64,000 nt of DNA from JAHDHW01 sp965277415 (GCA_965277415.1 CBDICS010000054.1:558001-622000), one strand, 5' to 3'; counted from the stretch's first letter, positions 36,764 through 46,922 are shown. A program made the numbers and translations. Notes: generated from the sequence alone by a model not told the origin.

Positions 36764-37948
36764 CTAAATTTTCTTTAACAAGGCTTGAACTTCAGAAAAA
36801 TCTTCTGGCCTATTTACATTTTTTAATTTATCGGCCTGCGAGGTTTCAACTAATTCAATGTCAGAATTAATGAGCACTTTTCGAGGACAAGAGTATCCTT
36901 GTGCTAGAAACTGGAGCAGCGTAGGATAACTCCGGGGTTCCCAAATCGTAATCAAAGGATCGGGAAAATCAGTAGCCGGATTTAAAAATGCTGTTGCATT
37001 TTTTGATGGATTTCTTTTTGAAATTAGCTCTTGTATAAAATCCTGATCTGCTAATGGTAAATCCACCGCGATCACTAACCATGCCGTATTTGGATTTTTG
37101 CGAAAAGCCGAAAGTATCGCTCCAAATGGTCCTAATCCCGTAAATGAATCTTTAATACTTTTATAAGCTGAAAAATTGTTCACCTGATCCGCTCGACACG
37201 AAACAAAAACTTCAGTGCAAACGGGTTCTAGCAAATTAGCGGCATATTGTAATTGTGGAACACCATGATAGTTGAGCATAGATTTATCTGTACCCATTCT
37301 TTGACTCTTACCTCCTGCGAGGATTAAGCCACTGAGCGGTGCTATTTCGGAAGAAAGTTGAGTCGCTAACCAATCACTAATTGCTTTTTCTTGGTCAATA
37401 TTAAATGTTGGAATGTTTTCCCAATTTGAGATATGTGTTTTCAAAAAATCATAAACCTCCGTCTCTCCTTTTCCAAAGAGGATGACTTTTACATTTGTCA
37501 GTCGATCCAATTTCCGCTCTAATGAATCCTTTTTTCTCTGATCGATTACTACGATTTGTTGCTTTGCTTTGAAATGATTCCCATTGACTAAAACAGCATC
37601 TTGTTCATTAAACCACTGTCTATATTGAAATGTATTAAATTTGTTTTTAGTATCAAATCTATGATAATCAATCATATCCATATACGCTAAACTTGCACCA
37701 CTATTGAGTGCATTGTCTACCTCCGAGTTAGTAGAATCATCTGCACTTTTGTGATCAGCGTCGATATAAGCCAAATCATATTTATCATTCAGATTTTTTA
37801 ATAAACCCCTGGATAGTTTTTGGATAGCACCACAGTTAGTGCCCAGGATAGCCCATTCCTGCCGTGCAAAATTTCCTAAATTTGGCCGATTGAGTGCCGT
37901 ATGTTTTTGATGTTTCTTCATGGTCTTGAATTTGATAAATTTACTCAA
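36764..37948 (-). CDS. MobA-type NTP transferase fused to a degenerate MobB-like domain
   Basis: The 394-residue protein has two parts. The C-terminal half (about 205-394) is a molybdenum cofactor guanylyltransferase-like domain with GLILAGGKSQRMGTDKSML and the metal-site AVDLPL. The N-terminal half (about 25-185) looks like MobB (LGTNCGAIQKLSRGLL, LAYIDADHK) but lacks a working P-loop. The gene follows moaC with a 1-bp gap, so both serve molybdopterin cofactor synthesis. MobB is optional in known systems, so a dead MobB domain may act only as a scaffold. An ATG 27 bases inside (37921) is another possible start. Confidence 0.82.
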   Translation of the reverse strand: MSKFIKFKTMKKHQKHTALNRPNLGNFARQEWAILGTNCGAIQKLSRGLLKNLNDKYDLAYIDADHKSADDSTNSEVDNALNSGASLAYMDMIDYHRFDTKNKFNTFQYRQWFNEQDAVLVNGNHFKAKQQIVVIDQRKKDSLERKLDRLTNVKVILFGKGETEVYDFLKTHISNWENIPTFNIDQEKAISDWLATQLSSEIAPLSGLILAGGKSQRMGTDKSMLNYHGVPQLQYAANLLEPVCTEVFVSCRADQVNNFSAYKSIKDSFTGLGPFGAILSAFRKNPNTAWLVIAVDLPLADQDFIQELISKRNPSKNATAFLNPATDFPDPLITIWEPRSYPTLLQFLAQGYSCPRKVLINSDIELVETSQADKLKNVNRPEDFSEVQALLKKI

Positions 37949-37949
37949 A

Positions 37950-38438
37950 TTAAGGTTTTTCCTTCAAATCAAAATCCCGCTTCCCGCCTGATTTTTTAAT
38001 CAATCGGGTTTCTTTGATCACTATATTATGAGAAAATACTTTGCACATATCATAAATAGTCAAAGCTGCTACAGTCGCTCCAGTAAGGGCTTCCATCTCG
38101 ACTCCTGTCTTAGACGTGATACTGGTTTCACATTCAACAATTACTTCTTTATTTTGGTTTAAATGAATTCGAACCTGACAATTGTCTAATCCGATAGGAT
38201 GACAGAGTGGAATTAGTTCACTGGTCTTTTTTGCGGCCATCACACCAGCTATTATTGCGGTTTGAAAGACTGGGCCTTTTTTAGTTTTGATCTCATCATT
38301 TTCCAGTTGATTAAGGATGCTTTCCTCAAGAACGACTATACTTCTCGCAATAGCTATTCTTTTTGTAATCGCTTTATGACCAACATCAACCATGGACGGA
38401 TTGCCCTGATCATCAAGATGTGTAAACTTATCTTCCAT
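37950..38438 (-). CDS. moaC: Cyclic pyranopterin monophosphate synthase MoaC
   Basis: This 162-residue enzyme has the full MoaC pattern. MVDVGHKAITKRIAIA lies at the N-terminus. The catalytic-site blocks are LIPLCHPIGLDNCQV and VEMEALTGATVAALTIYDMCK. IKETRLIKKSGGKRDF closes it. It converts the GTP-derived intermediate to cyclic pyranopterin monophosphate in molybdenum cofactor synthesis. Length is usual for the family. It is the first gene of a two-gene unit with the MobA-type gene. No moaA, moaE or moeA is in the window. Confidence 0.95.
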   Translation of the reverse strand: MEDKFTHLDDQGNPSMVDVGHKAITKRIAIARSIVVLEESILNQLENDEIKTKKGPVFQTAIIAGVMAAKKTSELIPLCHPIGLDNCQVRIHLNQNKEVIVECETSITSKTGVEMEALTGATVAALTIYDMCKVFSHNIVIKETRLIKKSGGKRDFDLKEKP

Positions 38439-38591
38439 TTTGTGAGCATTATTTTTTATCTTAAACCTGTCTAAGAGCTTGTTAACTTATATTGTAGATT
38501 ACAAAGGTACATGCTTCTGAGGAGAATCAACACTGGGAATATAAAACCAAATAAAATTAATTTCTCTTTCTCTATATAAAAACGAAAAATC

Positions 38592-39326
38592 ATGGATCCA
38601 TTCATAGCAGAACTAATCGGAACAATGCTGCTTATTTTATTAGGAAATGGTGTTGTTGCAAATGTTGCACTCTCTAAAACTTATGGTAATAACGGAGGTT
38701 TTCTTTTGATAAATCTTGCTTGGGGACTGGCAGTATTTGTTGGAGTTGTCGTTGCTGGACCATATAGTGGCGCGCATCTTAATCCTGCGGTTACTATTGC
38801 TTTAGCTATTGCTGGGAAGTTTGCTTGGAGTTCGGTAGGGAGTTATATCTTAGCTCAAATGTTGGGTGCAGCCTTAGGTGCTTTTCTAGTTTGGTTATCT
38901 TATCGGGATCATTATTTTCAAACAGATGATGCTGCTGCCAAATTAGGAACATTTAGTACGAGCCCTGCTATTAATAATCCTATTTCAAATTTGATTACAG
39001 AGGCAGTTGGAACATTTGTCTTAATTTTTGGTGTTTTATACCTCGTTTCACCAGAGTTTAATGCTAATGTGATTGCAAACGAAACAGTTGGTCTAGGCTC
39101 TATTGGTGCGCTTCCAGTTGCTTTGATTGTGATGGCTATTGGTATGTCTCTTGGTGGGCCTACTGGTTATGCGATCAACCCTGCTAGAGATTTGGCACCT
39201 CGAATTATGCATTCAATTTTACCTATGGGAAAAAAAGGAGGAAGCAATTGGTCTTATTCCTGGATTCCAGTTGTCGGTCCAATATTTGGTGCTGCGATTG
39301 CTGCGGGCTTATATATGGCTTTATAA
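38592..39326 (+). CDS. Aquaporin / glycerol facilitator (MIP family)
   Basis: This 244-residue protein has six membrane segments and two half-helix pore motifs: GPYSGAHLNPAVTIALAI (NPA) and GYAINPARDLAPRI (NPA). The Asp directly after NPAR is typical of glycerol-permeable members. The ATG at 38592 is preceded by an A-rich leader. It overlaps nothing and converges with the FAH-family gene 7 bp away. Confidence 0.92.
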   Translation: MDPFIAELIGTMLLILLGNGVVANVALSKTYGNNGGFLLINLAWGLAVFVGVVVAGPYSGAHLNPAVTIALAIAGKFAWSSVGSYILAQMLGAALGAFLVWLSYRDHYFQTDDAAAKLGTFSTSPAINNPISNLITEAVGTFVLIFGVLYLVSPEFNANVIANETVGLGSIGALPVALIVMAIGMSLGGPTGYAINPARDLAPRIMHSILPMGKKGGSNWSYSWIPVVGPIFGAAIAAGLYMAL

Positions 39327-39333
39327 AATGAAA

Positions 39334-40167
39334 TTAAAGCGGGCGTCTCCCCACGAAATTCTCTAATGTTCCTATGTGATCAATGGAAATTCGGATGATG
39401 TCTTTTTCTAATAAAGTAAAATTATTAGGCGGAACGATTCCCGTACCAGTCATGAGGTAGCAACCATTCGGGAAATGACATTCTCGATAGAGAAAATCAA
39501 CAAGTTCTTCATGACTACGTTTCATTTGATTGATGCTTATTCGATCTTCAAAAACAATAGCCTTGTCTCGTATAATTTCAATAGAAATTTGAGTCCCCTT
39601 TGATATTGGATCTTTTGTTACCAACAGACATGGACCTATGGCAGCTGAGCGATCGTAAGTTTTAGCTTGTGGGAGGTACAAAGGGTTTTCGCCTTCAATA
39701 TCTCTTGAACTCATATCATTACCAATAGTATAACCAACAATTTTTTTATACTTGTTTATAAATAAGGTCAACTCGGGCTCTGGTACATTCCAAAGAGAAT
39801 CATGTCGAATATTCACTTGTTCATTTGGTCCTGCGACCCGATGCGGCAAAGCTTTGAAAAATAATTCAGGTCGCTCTGCATGATATACCTTATCATAGAA
39901 ATCATCACCGCCAGAATCTTTAGACTCTTCCATTCTAGCTTCTTTACTCCTAAAATATGTAACACCAGATGCCCATATTTCTTGTGCTCCAATAGGAGGA
40001 CTTATATTAAGGTTTTTGAACTTAAATAATACTCGATCCAAATTGTCTAAATAAAGAAATAAGTTTTCCCGATTTACAAGCTCATCCCATCCTTCTGGAG
40101 GAAGAATGAAATATTGTCCTTGATATTCCGCTATTATTCCCTGTGCAGTTTTATATAGTCGATACAT
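39334..40167 (-). CDS. Fumarylacetoacetate hydrolase-family enzyme
   Basis: This 277-residue protein has the FAH fold signatures: AQEIWASGVTYFRSKEAR, the metal-binding VPEPELTLFINKYKKIVGYTI, GNDMSSRDIEGENPLYLPQAKTYDRS and GTGIVPPNNFTL. Members hydrolyse or decarboxylate acylpyruvate-type or sugar-derived keto acids. Which substrate applies cannot be seen from the sequence. It is a stand-alone gene. Confidence 0.88.
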   Translation of the reverse strand: MYRLYKTAQGIIAEYQGQYFILPPEGWDELVNRENLFLYLDNLDRVLFKFKNLNISPPIGAQEIWASGVTYFRSKEARMEESKDSGGDDFYDKVYHAERPELFFKALPHRVAGPNEQVNIRHDSLWNVPEPELTLFINKYKKIVGYTIGNDMSSRDIEGENPLYLPQAKTYDRSAAIGPCLLVTKDPISKGTQISIEIIRDKAIVFEDRISINQMKRSHEELVDFLYRECHFPNGCYLMTGTGIVPPNNFTLLEKDIIRISIDHIGTLENFVGRRPL

Positions 40168-40338
40168 AATTTACTTGAAATATAATAAATAGGTTTTTAA
40201 CAAAACAGTATTTTTATTTTCATATACGATAATTTTTGTTAAATTTACCTTTTAGAATATTTTCCCCCAAATATTCATTCGATACTCAAAGCCACATTCT
40301 TACCAACCAATTACCTAATTAATCCGAATTGACTGCTA

Positions 40339-40367
40339 TATTTTAACAGTCTTAGACTGTTAAAATA
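40339..40367. promoter_or_regulatory. Perfect 13-bp palindrome upstream of the LTD protein gene
   Basis: TATTTTAACAGTC (40339-40351), a TTA spacer, and the exact complement (40355-40367). It lies 28 bases before the start codon at 40396, so it would fall in the leader RNA or over the promoter as an operator. Confidence 0.6.
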
Positions 40368-40395
40368 GCTGTACTTAAACAAAAAACGACATCCT

Positions 40396-42408
40396 ATGAA
40401 AAAGTTTTTACTTTCTCTTGGAATGGTACTGATATGTACCTCCTTTACTATTGCACAATTGGTCTTCTCTGAAATTCACTTCAATCCTAGTACTCTTACT
40501 CAGGGTAGTGATGATGATTGTGAGTTTCTGGAACTCTATAATGGCTACACAAATGATATTGATTTATCGGGCTGGTCTTTTTCTGAAGGGGTTACCTATG
40601 AATTTCCAAATGGAACAAGTATAGGGAGTGGTGATTATCTGGTAGTTGCCCGGGGTAATGGAAATTGTGGTGATTATGATCTAACAGGAATTACTCATAT
40701 CTATTCTGCGGCATTAGATAATGGTGGTGAAACAGTGACGCTAAATGATGATTGTGGAAATATTATTACTACGGTAGAATATGACGATTCACCTGACTGG
40801 GCTGGCCAGGGAGGGGGATTAGCGGATGGTGTCGGTCAATCACTTCAACTAACAAACCTAATTGACGATGCAGACCCTGCCAACTGGACTGATGAAAACC
40901 TCCCTAATCCTGAATCTGGGGCACTCCCAAGTGGAATTCTAGCCTATACACCAAATGTTTGTTTTTCTTGTGATGAAGTAAGTTGTTTGGTCATTACAGA
41001 GATTATGATTGATCCGTGTTCAGGAAATGGTGGTTTTTGGGCAAATGAAGGACAAGGAGAATACATCGAGATTTACAACCATTGTGGTACCTCAGTTGAC
41101 ATTTCTGGTTATCAAATCAGAGATGAGTTTGGAACAAGTGGATATATGTTGATTCCAGATGGCACCACGCTCGACTCAGGACAATATCTAGTCGTGGGAA
41201 GTCAGGCAATTGTTGATTCCTTAGATAAGAATGGAGATAATATTATTGATGAAACCACTGCTCAGATTTTTGGAAAAAACAATAATGCTTCTGAGTTAGA
41301 TAATGCTGGTCTTGAAGCTATTATAATCCGGGATTGTGCGGGCAATACGGTAGATTCAGTAGCCTGGACTTCAGCAGGATGTATGACCTCAAATGATGGC
41401 ATTAGTGCAGTATTGCTAAATTTTGATTCTACTAATACAAATATTGACACGGCTAATTGGTACGCGAGTCTTGCGACACTCGATACTATAGCTGGTGGAG
41501 GAACACCTGGTAAACCAAATATTGGAGGTGCTTGTGTAAGTGGAATAGATGAAGAAATCGCTCCTGTATGTAACCAAGATCCTGAATGCGGCCTGTCTTT
41601 TACGATTTCTTTCAATTATGAATTTTCAAGTATTACTAGATTTGATGTTTATATTGATAGTGTCTTTTTGGATACGATTGGAATGTATACGACTGGAGCT
41701 TTTGATAGTGCCACAGCAGTGATTTTCTTGCCCTGCCCTATTGATGCGGATACCGTGAAATTAGAATTGCGTCCAGCTGATGCAGTTCGAAATGTTTGTT
41801 ATGCTGCGACAGAGGATATTATTATCCCTGAGTGTATTGAAGGCTCTCTACCTGTTGAGTTGATTTCGTTTAGTACAAGAACGATTGGTTGTGATGTTCT
41901 TTTAGATTGGGTCACTGCAGTAGAAGAAAATTTTGATCATTTTGAATTAGAGAGAAGTAGTGATGGTATTCGCTTCGAAAAAGTCACCAGTGCACAAGGT
42001 AGTAATAGTTTGAGTAATCAATACTACCAATACTTTGATAGGAATGCTTTAGCTTTAAACTATTATCGACTAAAAATGATAGACTTTGATGCGACATTCG
42101 AATACTCTGAAACGATTCTAGTGACTACAGATTGTGGACAGAATGAGAAATTAATAATATATCCAAATCCGATTAGTGAACAAGAAGATGAAGTAACTTT
42201 AAAGTTCTTTAGTTTGTCCAATGCTGTTCAAATAAGTATTCAAGATATTCATGGAAAAATCTTAGAAAACAAGCATGTCATGATGGATTCTAATTGGAAA
42301 AGCATACAATGGGATATCCATGATTTACCTTCAGGTATTTTCTTTTTTACGATACAGGGAAATGGTGGAAAACGAATTACACAACGTTTGGTAAGATTGA
42401 AGGAATAG
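40396..42408 (+). CDS. Secreted lamin-tail-domain protein with T9SS type A sorting signal
   Basis: This 670-residue protein has a signal peptide ending TIAQ. Two lamin-tail (LTD) domains follow (about 20-150, with VFSEIHFNP...DCEFLELYNG; and about 205-330, with VITEIMIDP...GEYIEIYNH). The middle region is beta-rich and has Cys residues. The C-terminus (about 590-670) is a type IX secretion type A sorting domain with IIYPNPISE and LPSGIFFFTIQGNGGKRITQRLVRL. It should be exported and anchored on the cell surface. LTD domains often occur with nucleases or phosphatases, but no catalytic domain is seen here. Confidence 0.88.
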   Translation: MKKFLLSLGMVLICTSFTIAQLVFSEIHFNPSTLTQGSDDDCEFLELYNGYTNDIDLSGWSFSEGVTYEFPNGTSIGSGDYLVVARGNGNCGDYDLTGITHIYSAALDNGGETVTLNDDCGNIITTVEYDDSPDWAGQGGGLADGVGQSLQLTNLIDDADPANWTDENLPNPESGALPSGILAYTPNVCFSCDEVSCLVITEIMIDPCSGNGGFWANEGQGEYIEIYNHCGTSVDISGYQIRDEFGTSGYMLIPDGTTLDSGQYLVVGSQAIVDSLDKNGDNIIDETTAQIFGKNNNASELDNAGLEAIIIRDCAGNTVDSVAWTSAGCMTSNDGISAVLLNFDSTNTNIDTANWYASLATLDTIAGGGTPGKPNIGGACVSGIDEEIAPVCNQDPECGLSFTISFNYEFSSITRFDVYIDSVFLDTIGMYTTGAFDSATAVIFLPCPIDADTVKLELRPADAVRNVCYAATEDIIIPECIEGSLPVELISFSTRTIGCDVLLDWVTAVEENFDHFELERSSDGIRFEKVTSAQGSNSLSNQYYQYFDRNALALNYYRLKMIDFDATFEYSETILVTTDCGQNEKLIIYPNPISEQEDEVTLKFFSLSNAVQISIQDIHGKILENKHVMMDSNWKSIQWDIHDLPSGIFFFTIQGNGGKRITQRLVRLKE

Positions 42409-42671
42409 TAGATTAAGAACCTTTTGTATTAATAAATGATTAGCTTTTTTACTTCTTTCGTCTATTGATTATTTAAAATAAATGCCATTGGGTAAAACTA
42501 ATGTATCAATCTGTTGATATGCTTCCTTTGAAGATTCCGACATAAGAAGGAGGCCGATTTTATTAAACAATTCCCATTTTTCTAATTGGAGATTTTTTAA
42601 TAAAAAATTAAACTTTCAATATTTTTTGAAACATTTGAAAGATGTTACTGTTGTAATATTAAACTTTGCTC

Positions 42672-43241
42672 ATGCGAATATCTTTCAAATATCCAAGTAA
42701 TCAAACCTTATCTCTTTTTCTAAGAGAAAAACAAGGTGCCTTTTTTAACTATCAAGAACAATTAGGTACAAAGCATAAAACGCTTAATGGATATGACAAT
42801 GATCATAGTTCTATCCTCTTGGGTCAAGGTATTAATGTCTGGGATAAAGCAAAATCGGCCTTAAATAACTGGCAACAATTTCCATCTGGTTGGACAAAAA
42901 TTTATACTAATGATACCTCTATAAAAGAAGGAAATACGGTTCTTGTGTTATTTAAACTTTTTGGTTTATGGTGGTGGAATGCAGCACGAATAGTATACCT
43001 GATTGATGAAAAAAATCGATACGGATATGCATATGGTACCTTACATGGACATGTGGAACGTGGGGAAGAGTGCTTTTGGATAGATAGAGATGAGTCCGGA
43101 AATGTATACTATCATATCAAAGCATTTTCAAAACCAGCATTTTGGGGAGCACGATTATTTTATCCAATGGCTCGAATGTATCAAAGAAAATTTGTTCGCG
43201 ATTCTTTGAATGAGATGAAACTGTGGACTAATGAATCATAA
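42672..43241 (+). CDS. DUF1990-family protein
   Basis: ATG 42672 is taken in place of a TTG at 42666. The 189-residue protein has the DUF1990 pattern: GQGINVWDKAKSALNNWQQF near the middle and RYGYAYGTLHGHVERGEE with FW near the end. This is a small fold related to lipid or ligand-binding domains, with no settled function. It overlaps the upstream part of the YndJ-like gene, with which this family is linked in other bacteria. Confidence 0.85.
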   Translation: MRISFKYPSNQTLSLFLREKQGAFFNYQEQLGTKHKTLNGYDNDHSSILLGQGINVWDKAKSALNNWQQFPSGWTKIYTNDTSIKEGNTVLVLFKLFGLWWWNAARIVYLIDEKNRYGYAYGTLHGHVERGEECFWIDRDESGNVYYHIKAFSKPAFWGARLFYPMARMYQRKFVRDSLNEMKLWTNES

Positions 43242-43257
43242 AGGAAAAAGTAATGCT

Positions 43258-44181
43258 ATGAAAACTTTATTTCCAATATCTTTTGGATTCATCATCTGGA
43301 TATTAGTGCTCTTCAATTGGCTGCCTTATTCTATTTTTAATTTGACACATGTCCAATTATTACTCATTGCTGCACCACTCTACTTGATTCCACTCTCCTT
43401 ACATATATCGAGTTATTCCTTGCAACAGGTCTGGCTTGCAATTAGTAGTGGACTCCTTTTTACAACTGCGTATTTCTTTCCTCAAGGAATTATTGCTGGA
43501 TGCTTAATACTTCCTTGGTTTGGCTTTACATTGTTTTTATTGATTAGAAAAATACAAATTAGCCGACTTTCTTTGAATTTTTCTCTTGCACAAAAAACAG
43601 ACCTGGCAGCTTTTTTCTTCCTTCAGATTGGCGTATTTTGGACTATTATAGATCGCTTGGGTGTTCAGTTTTTAGATTATGATCCAACAATTATTTTACT
43701 CACAGCAGTGCATTTTCATTATGCTGGATTTATTTTACCACAAGTAACAAGCTGGCTAATTAAAAGGGAAGCTACTTCTATCTCTAAAATAGCAGGTATA
43801 GGTATCATTATAGGTATTCCACTTGTAGCTATCGGCATTTCTGCTACACATTTCAATTGGTCTGGATACTTAGAAGTATGTAGTGTTTCAGTGATGACAA
43901 TTGCAGCTTCAATAGTTGGATTACTTCATATAAGCCTAGGGATAAAAACAAAAAAAATATTACCAAAGATTTGTTTCATACTAGGAGGGCTAGCTTTGAT
44001 CATTGGCATGTCTCTAGCGTTTTGTTATGGATGGCGGCATGTTTATATAATAGAGGCTTTGACAATCCCTTGGATGTATGCGATACATGGTACTTGTAAT
44101 GCAATAGGTTTTGCCTTCCCCATTTTAGTCGCTTGGAAGTTATCAACTTATAGAACAAGCAAAAACAAATTTGATGTCTAA
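43258..44181 (+). CDS. YndJ-like integral membrane protein
   Basis: ATG 43258 is preferred to ATG 43231, which would overlap the DUF1990 gene and add nine polar residues. The 307-residue protein has about nine or ten membrane segments. It contains HFHYAGFILP and IPWMYAIHGTCNAIGFAFP, both typical of YndJ-like proteins. The pairing with a DUF1990 gene is also seen in Bacillus, so the two probably work together. The role is unknown. Confidence 0.75.
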   Translation: MKTLFPISFGFIIWILVLFNWLPYSIFNLTHVQLLLIAAPLYLIPLSLHISSYSLQQVWLAISSGLLFTTAYFFPQGIIAGCLILPWFGFTLFLLIRKIQISRLSLNFSLAQKTDLAAFFFLQIGVFWTIIDRLGVQFLDYDPTIILLTAVHFHYAGFILPQVTSWLIKREATSISKIAGIGIIIGIPLVAIGISATHFNWSGYLEVCSVSVMTIAASIVGLLHISLGIKTKKILPKICFILGGLALIIGMSLAFCYGWRHVYIIEALTIPWMYAIHGTCNAIGFAFPILVAWKLSTYRTSKNKFDV

Positions 44182-44251
44182 AGTTTTCTAAGGATTAAAA
44201 ATAACATCTTACAAAGTCCACTATGACTAATCATAAGCACCAAAGGAATGG

Positions 44252-45268
44252 TCACGATACTTCATAATTCTGCAAGGCATTTTTTAACTTACGCTGTATC
44301 CTCTTTTTTAAAACCCTTGGTTCAAGCACTTGTACAGCATCTCCAAATCCCAAAATTAACCGTTCTAATTCAAAATTTAAATGTACCTCTATTTTGATAG
44401 CGACACTTCCGTATTCAAAATGTTCCAAGACAACCTGTGATTGATGCAAGGGTTTTGTCAGTACATAAGGCGCATTCGATTTATCAAATTTTAAAACAAC
44501 ATCCATAACATGTTCTGGATCAAGTACGGTTACTCCAAAAGTATTTTTATAATAATGATTGGCATCGAAATGATCTTGTTTATATGCAATGGACAAATCA
44601 TAATCCACGCTTTGTATACGATCCAATGCTAAAGTCAATATTTTATCTACATTATCTTTTCTTCCTACTAAAAACCATCTATTATTAAACTCCTTAAGTA
44701 TAAATGGATGAAAGCAAAACGTATTCGACGTTTTAGCAGTAAAAGATTTATACTCCATTTTCAAAACGATCTTTTTTAGTATACTTTGATACAATACATC
44801 TAAGTGTTTAAGTCCTTTTAAATTTTCGTTTTTGTCTAAATGAATGATAGCTGGTTGATGAGTTCGTTCAGTATAGATTTTATCTTCAAGTCGTTGTATG
44901 ATTCCTCCCAAATCTGAAAACAGAGAAAAGTCTTTGAATTGCTTAAGCATTTCCACAGTCTCAGAGAGCACATTCATATCGCTTTCATTTAATGGGATAT
45001 TCGTAATGGAAAAGTTTTCTATATCATAAGCATAATATTTTTTATCATAAACAATGATAGGAGCATTATAACCCAATTTATCGCTTCGCATCAATTGTAT
45101 ATCTAACTGTACGGTTCGTTTACTTACATTTATATCTCGACCTTCATATTCATATAAAGCTTCCGAACATGCATCTATCAAATCTTTAAGTGTCCACTTT
45201 CTGTATTTATTCTGAAGACATTTGTCGATGGTTCGATAACGAATCAATGCATTTTTATTCTGTGCCAT
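44252..45268 (-). CDS. WYL-domain transcriptional regulator, divergent from rtcB
   Basis: This 338-residue protein has an N-terminal helix-turn-helix (about 8-65, with RYRTIDKCLQNKYRKWTLKDLIDA and VSKRTVQLDIQLM). A WYL domain spans about 150-235 (VLKMEYKSF...FHPFILKEFNNRWFLVGRK), followed by a C-terminal extension. WYL proteins bind nucleic-acid or nucleotide ligands and control repair and defence genes. It is divergent from rtcB with a 180-bp spacer that holds a small GCGCAA/TTGCGT hairpin near 45394-45410. That makes it the likely regulator of the rtcB locus. Confidence 0.88.
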   Translation of the reverse strand: MAQNKNALIRYRTIDKCLQNKYRKWTLKDLIDACSEALYEYEGRDINVSKRTVQLDIQLMRSDKLGYNAPIIVYDKKYYAYDIENFSITNIPLNESDMNVLSETVEMLKQFKDFSLFSDLGGIIQRLEDKIYTERTHQPAIIHLDKNENLKGLKHLDVLYQSILKKIVLKMEYKSFTAKTSNTFCFHPFILKEFNNRWFLVGRKDNVDKILTLALDRIQSVDYDLSIAYKQDHFDANHYYKNTFGVTVLDPEHVMDVVLKFDKSNAPYVLTKPLHQSQVVLEHFEYGSVAIKIEVHLNFELERLILGFGDAVQVLEPRVLKKRIQRKLKNALQNYEVS

Positions 45269-45448
45269 AATTTTTATTTTAAACCCATTTATTTGTTCAA
45301 TATAACATAACTAATTGATAATTAAGACTCTGTGAGCCCTGTGTTTCCTTTCCAAACTCTGTGTCCCAAAAATAATCAAAAATAAATACAAGTGCGCAAA
45401 ATAATTGCGTAGAAGGTCTGAATCTTTGTTTTATAAAAAATAACGAAA

Positions 45449-46843
45449 ATGAAAATCACAGGAAAAACATTAGTTGATTTAGGATATAGACCAGGGAAAT
45501 GGTTTAAAGAAGCATTGGGATTTGCTAATGAAAATGAATTAGAAGGTGCAGCTTTGACTCAGTATCTTGAAATGGTAAAACCAGAAGTTCTACCTATGCT
45601 AGACTTACATGAAAAAGCAAAAACATATTCTATAAATATAAAAGCGGAGAATGAATTAGAAGAAAACAATGTAGCGACAGTGATTGATTCAATGAATGTT
45701 TTGATGAAAACACCAACGATCGTTAATGGAGCAATCATGCCAGATGCTTGTCCATCTGGTCCGAAAGGAACGATTCCGGTAGGAGGTGTTGTTGTTGCTA
45801 AAAATGCAATACATCCAGGAATGCATAGCGCAGATATTTGTTGTTCCGTGATGCTTACCGATTTCGGAAAAGCTGATCCAAAGAAAGTATTGGATGCCGC
45901 TCATGCTATTACACATTTTGGTTTCGGAGGAAGACCTGCAGATTTACAATTTGATCTTCCAAAAGATATTTTAGAGGCTTTTCAGGCTAATGCTTTATTG
46001 AATGATATTAAAACGATTGGGCTTGCCAAATCACATTTAGGTACACAGGGAGATGGAAACCATTTCTTGTTTGTAGGACAATCAAAAAAGTCAGGTAATA
46101 CCATGATGGTTACACATCACGGTTCAAGAGGAGTAGGTGCTAGCTTGTATAAAAAGGGAATGAAAATAGCTGAAAGATTCCGACAACAACTTTCAATAAA
46201 AACAATGAAGCAAAATGCTTGGATTCCTTTTGATACGGAAGAAGGGCAATTGTATTGGTCTGCTTTACAAACGATTCGAGAATGGACGAAGCAAAATCAT
46301 ATTGTGCTCCATCAAGCAACTTGTGAAAGTCTTAAAGTGGAAGCTTTAGATCGTTACTGGAATGAACATAATTTCGTTTTCAAAGATGGAGACTTATTTT
46401 ATCATGCTAAAGGTGCGACACCTTTGGATAAAAAATTCATGCCTGACATTACTGGGCCAAGATTGATCCCATTGAATATGGCAGAACCAATCTTGATTGT
46501 TGAAGGAAAAACCGATGACAATAATTTAGGCTTCGCACCTCATGGAGCAGGGCGAAACTATAGCAGGACGCAGCATAAAAAAACAAAAGAAAATTTGACA
46601 AAAGAACAAGTTTTTGCATTAGAGACCAAAGGGTTGGATGTACGTTTTTTTTCTAATCAAATCGATGTTTCAGAATTGCCAACTGCTTATAAAAATGCAC
46701 AAGCTGTTCGAACCCAAATGGAAGAATATGGTTTAGGAAATGTTATTGATGAAGTGATGCCTTATGGTTGCATAATGGCGGGAGATATTCAAAGAAAGAA
46801 TTTTTGGAAAAATAAAAAGAAACGCCAAAAAATAAAAAGCTAA
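45449..46843 (+). CDS. rtcB: RtcB-family RNA ligase
   Basis: This 464-residue protein is an RtcB-type 3'-phosphate/5'-OH RNA ligase. Metal ligands are Asp about 129 and Cys about 132 in SADICCSVMLTDFG. GTQGDGNHFLFVG, MVTHHGSRGVGASLYKKG and the guanylylated His about 365 in HGAGRNYSR are also present. The DICCS form differs from the DIGCG of classical RtcB and marks a side branch. In bacteria RtcB repairs cleaved tRNA and rRNA. Two tRNA-like RNAs and a zinc/TerD-domain protein follow on the same strand. The WYL regulator lies divergent. Confidence 0.93.
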   Translation: MKITGKTLVDLGYRPGKWFKEALGFANENELEGAALTQYLEMVKPEVLPMLDLHEKAKTYSINIKAENELEENNVATVIDSMNVLMKTPTIVNGAIMPDACPSGPKGTIPVGGVVVAKNAIHPGMHSADICCSVMLTDFGKADPKKVLDAAHAITHFGFGGRPADLQFDLPKDILEAFQANALLNDIKTIGLAKSHLGTQGDGNHFLFVGQSKKSGNTMMVTHHGSRGVGASLYKKGMKIAERFRQQLSIKTMKQNAWIPFDTEEGQLYWSALQTIREWTKQNHIVLHQATCESLKVEALDRYWNEHNFVFKDGDLFYHAKGATPLDKKFMPDITGPRLIPLNMAEPILIVEGKTDDNNLGFAPHGAGRNYSRTQHKKTKENLTKEQVFALETKGLDVRFFSNQIDVSELPTAYKNAQAVRTQMEEYGLGNVIDEVMPYGCIMAGDIQRKNFWKNKKKRQKIKS

Positions 46844-46922
46844 TTACAAACAACAGGTCAAGTAAGCGTTACTTCAACAATTGATTTTAAGTTCAAATAC
46901 ACGTTTACAATTACCTGTAAAG

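Noticed and set aside
42473..42617. Short minus-strand gene ending at 42473
   Set aside because: The 47-codon frame looks partly protein-like (SSKEAYQQIDTLVLPNGIYF), but it has no upstream continuation or good start. It may be a remnant and is too weak to list.
44221..44255. Fifth copy of the hairpin-unit repeat
   Set aside because: Only ACTAATCAT and a weak CACCAAAGGAATGGTCAC resemble the units. The stem does not pair well.
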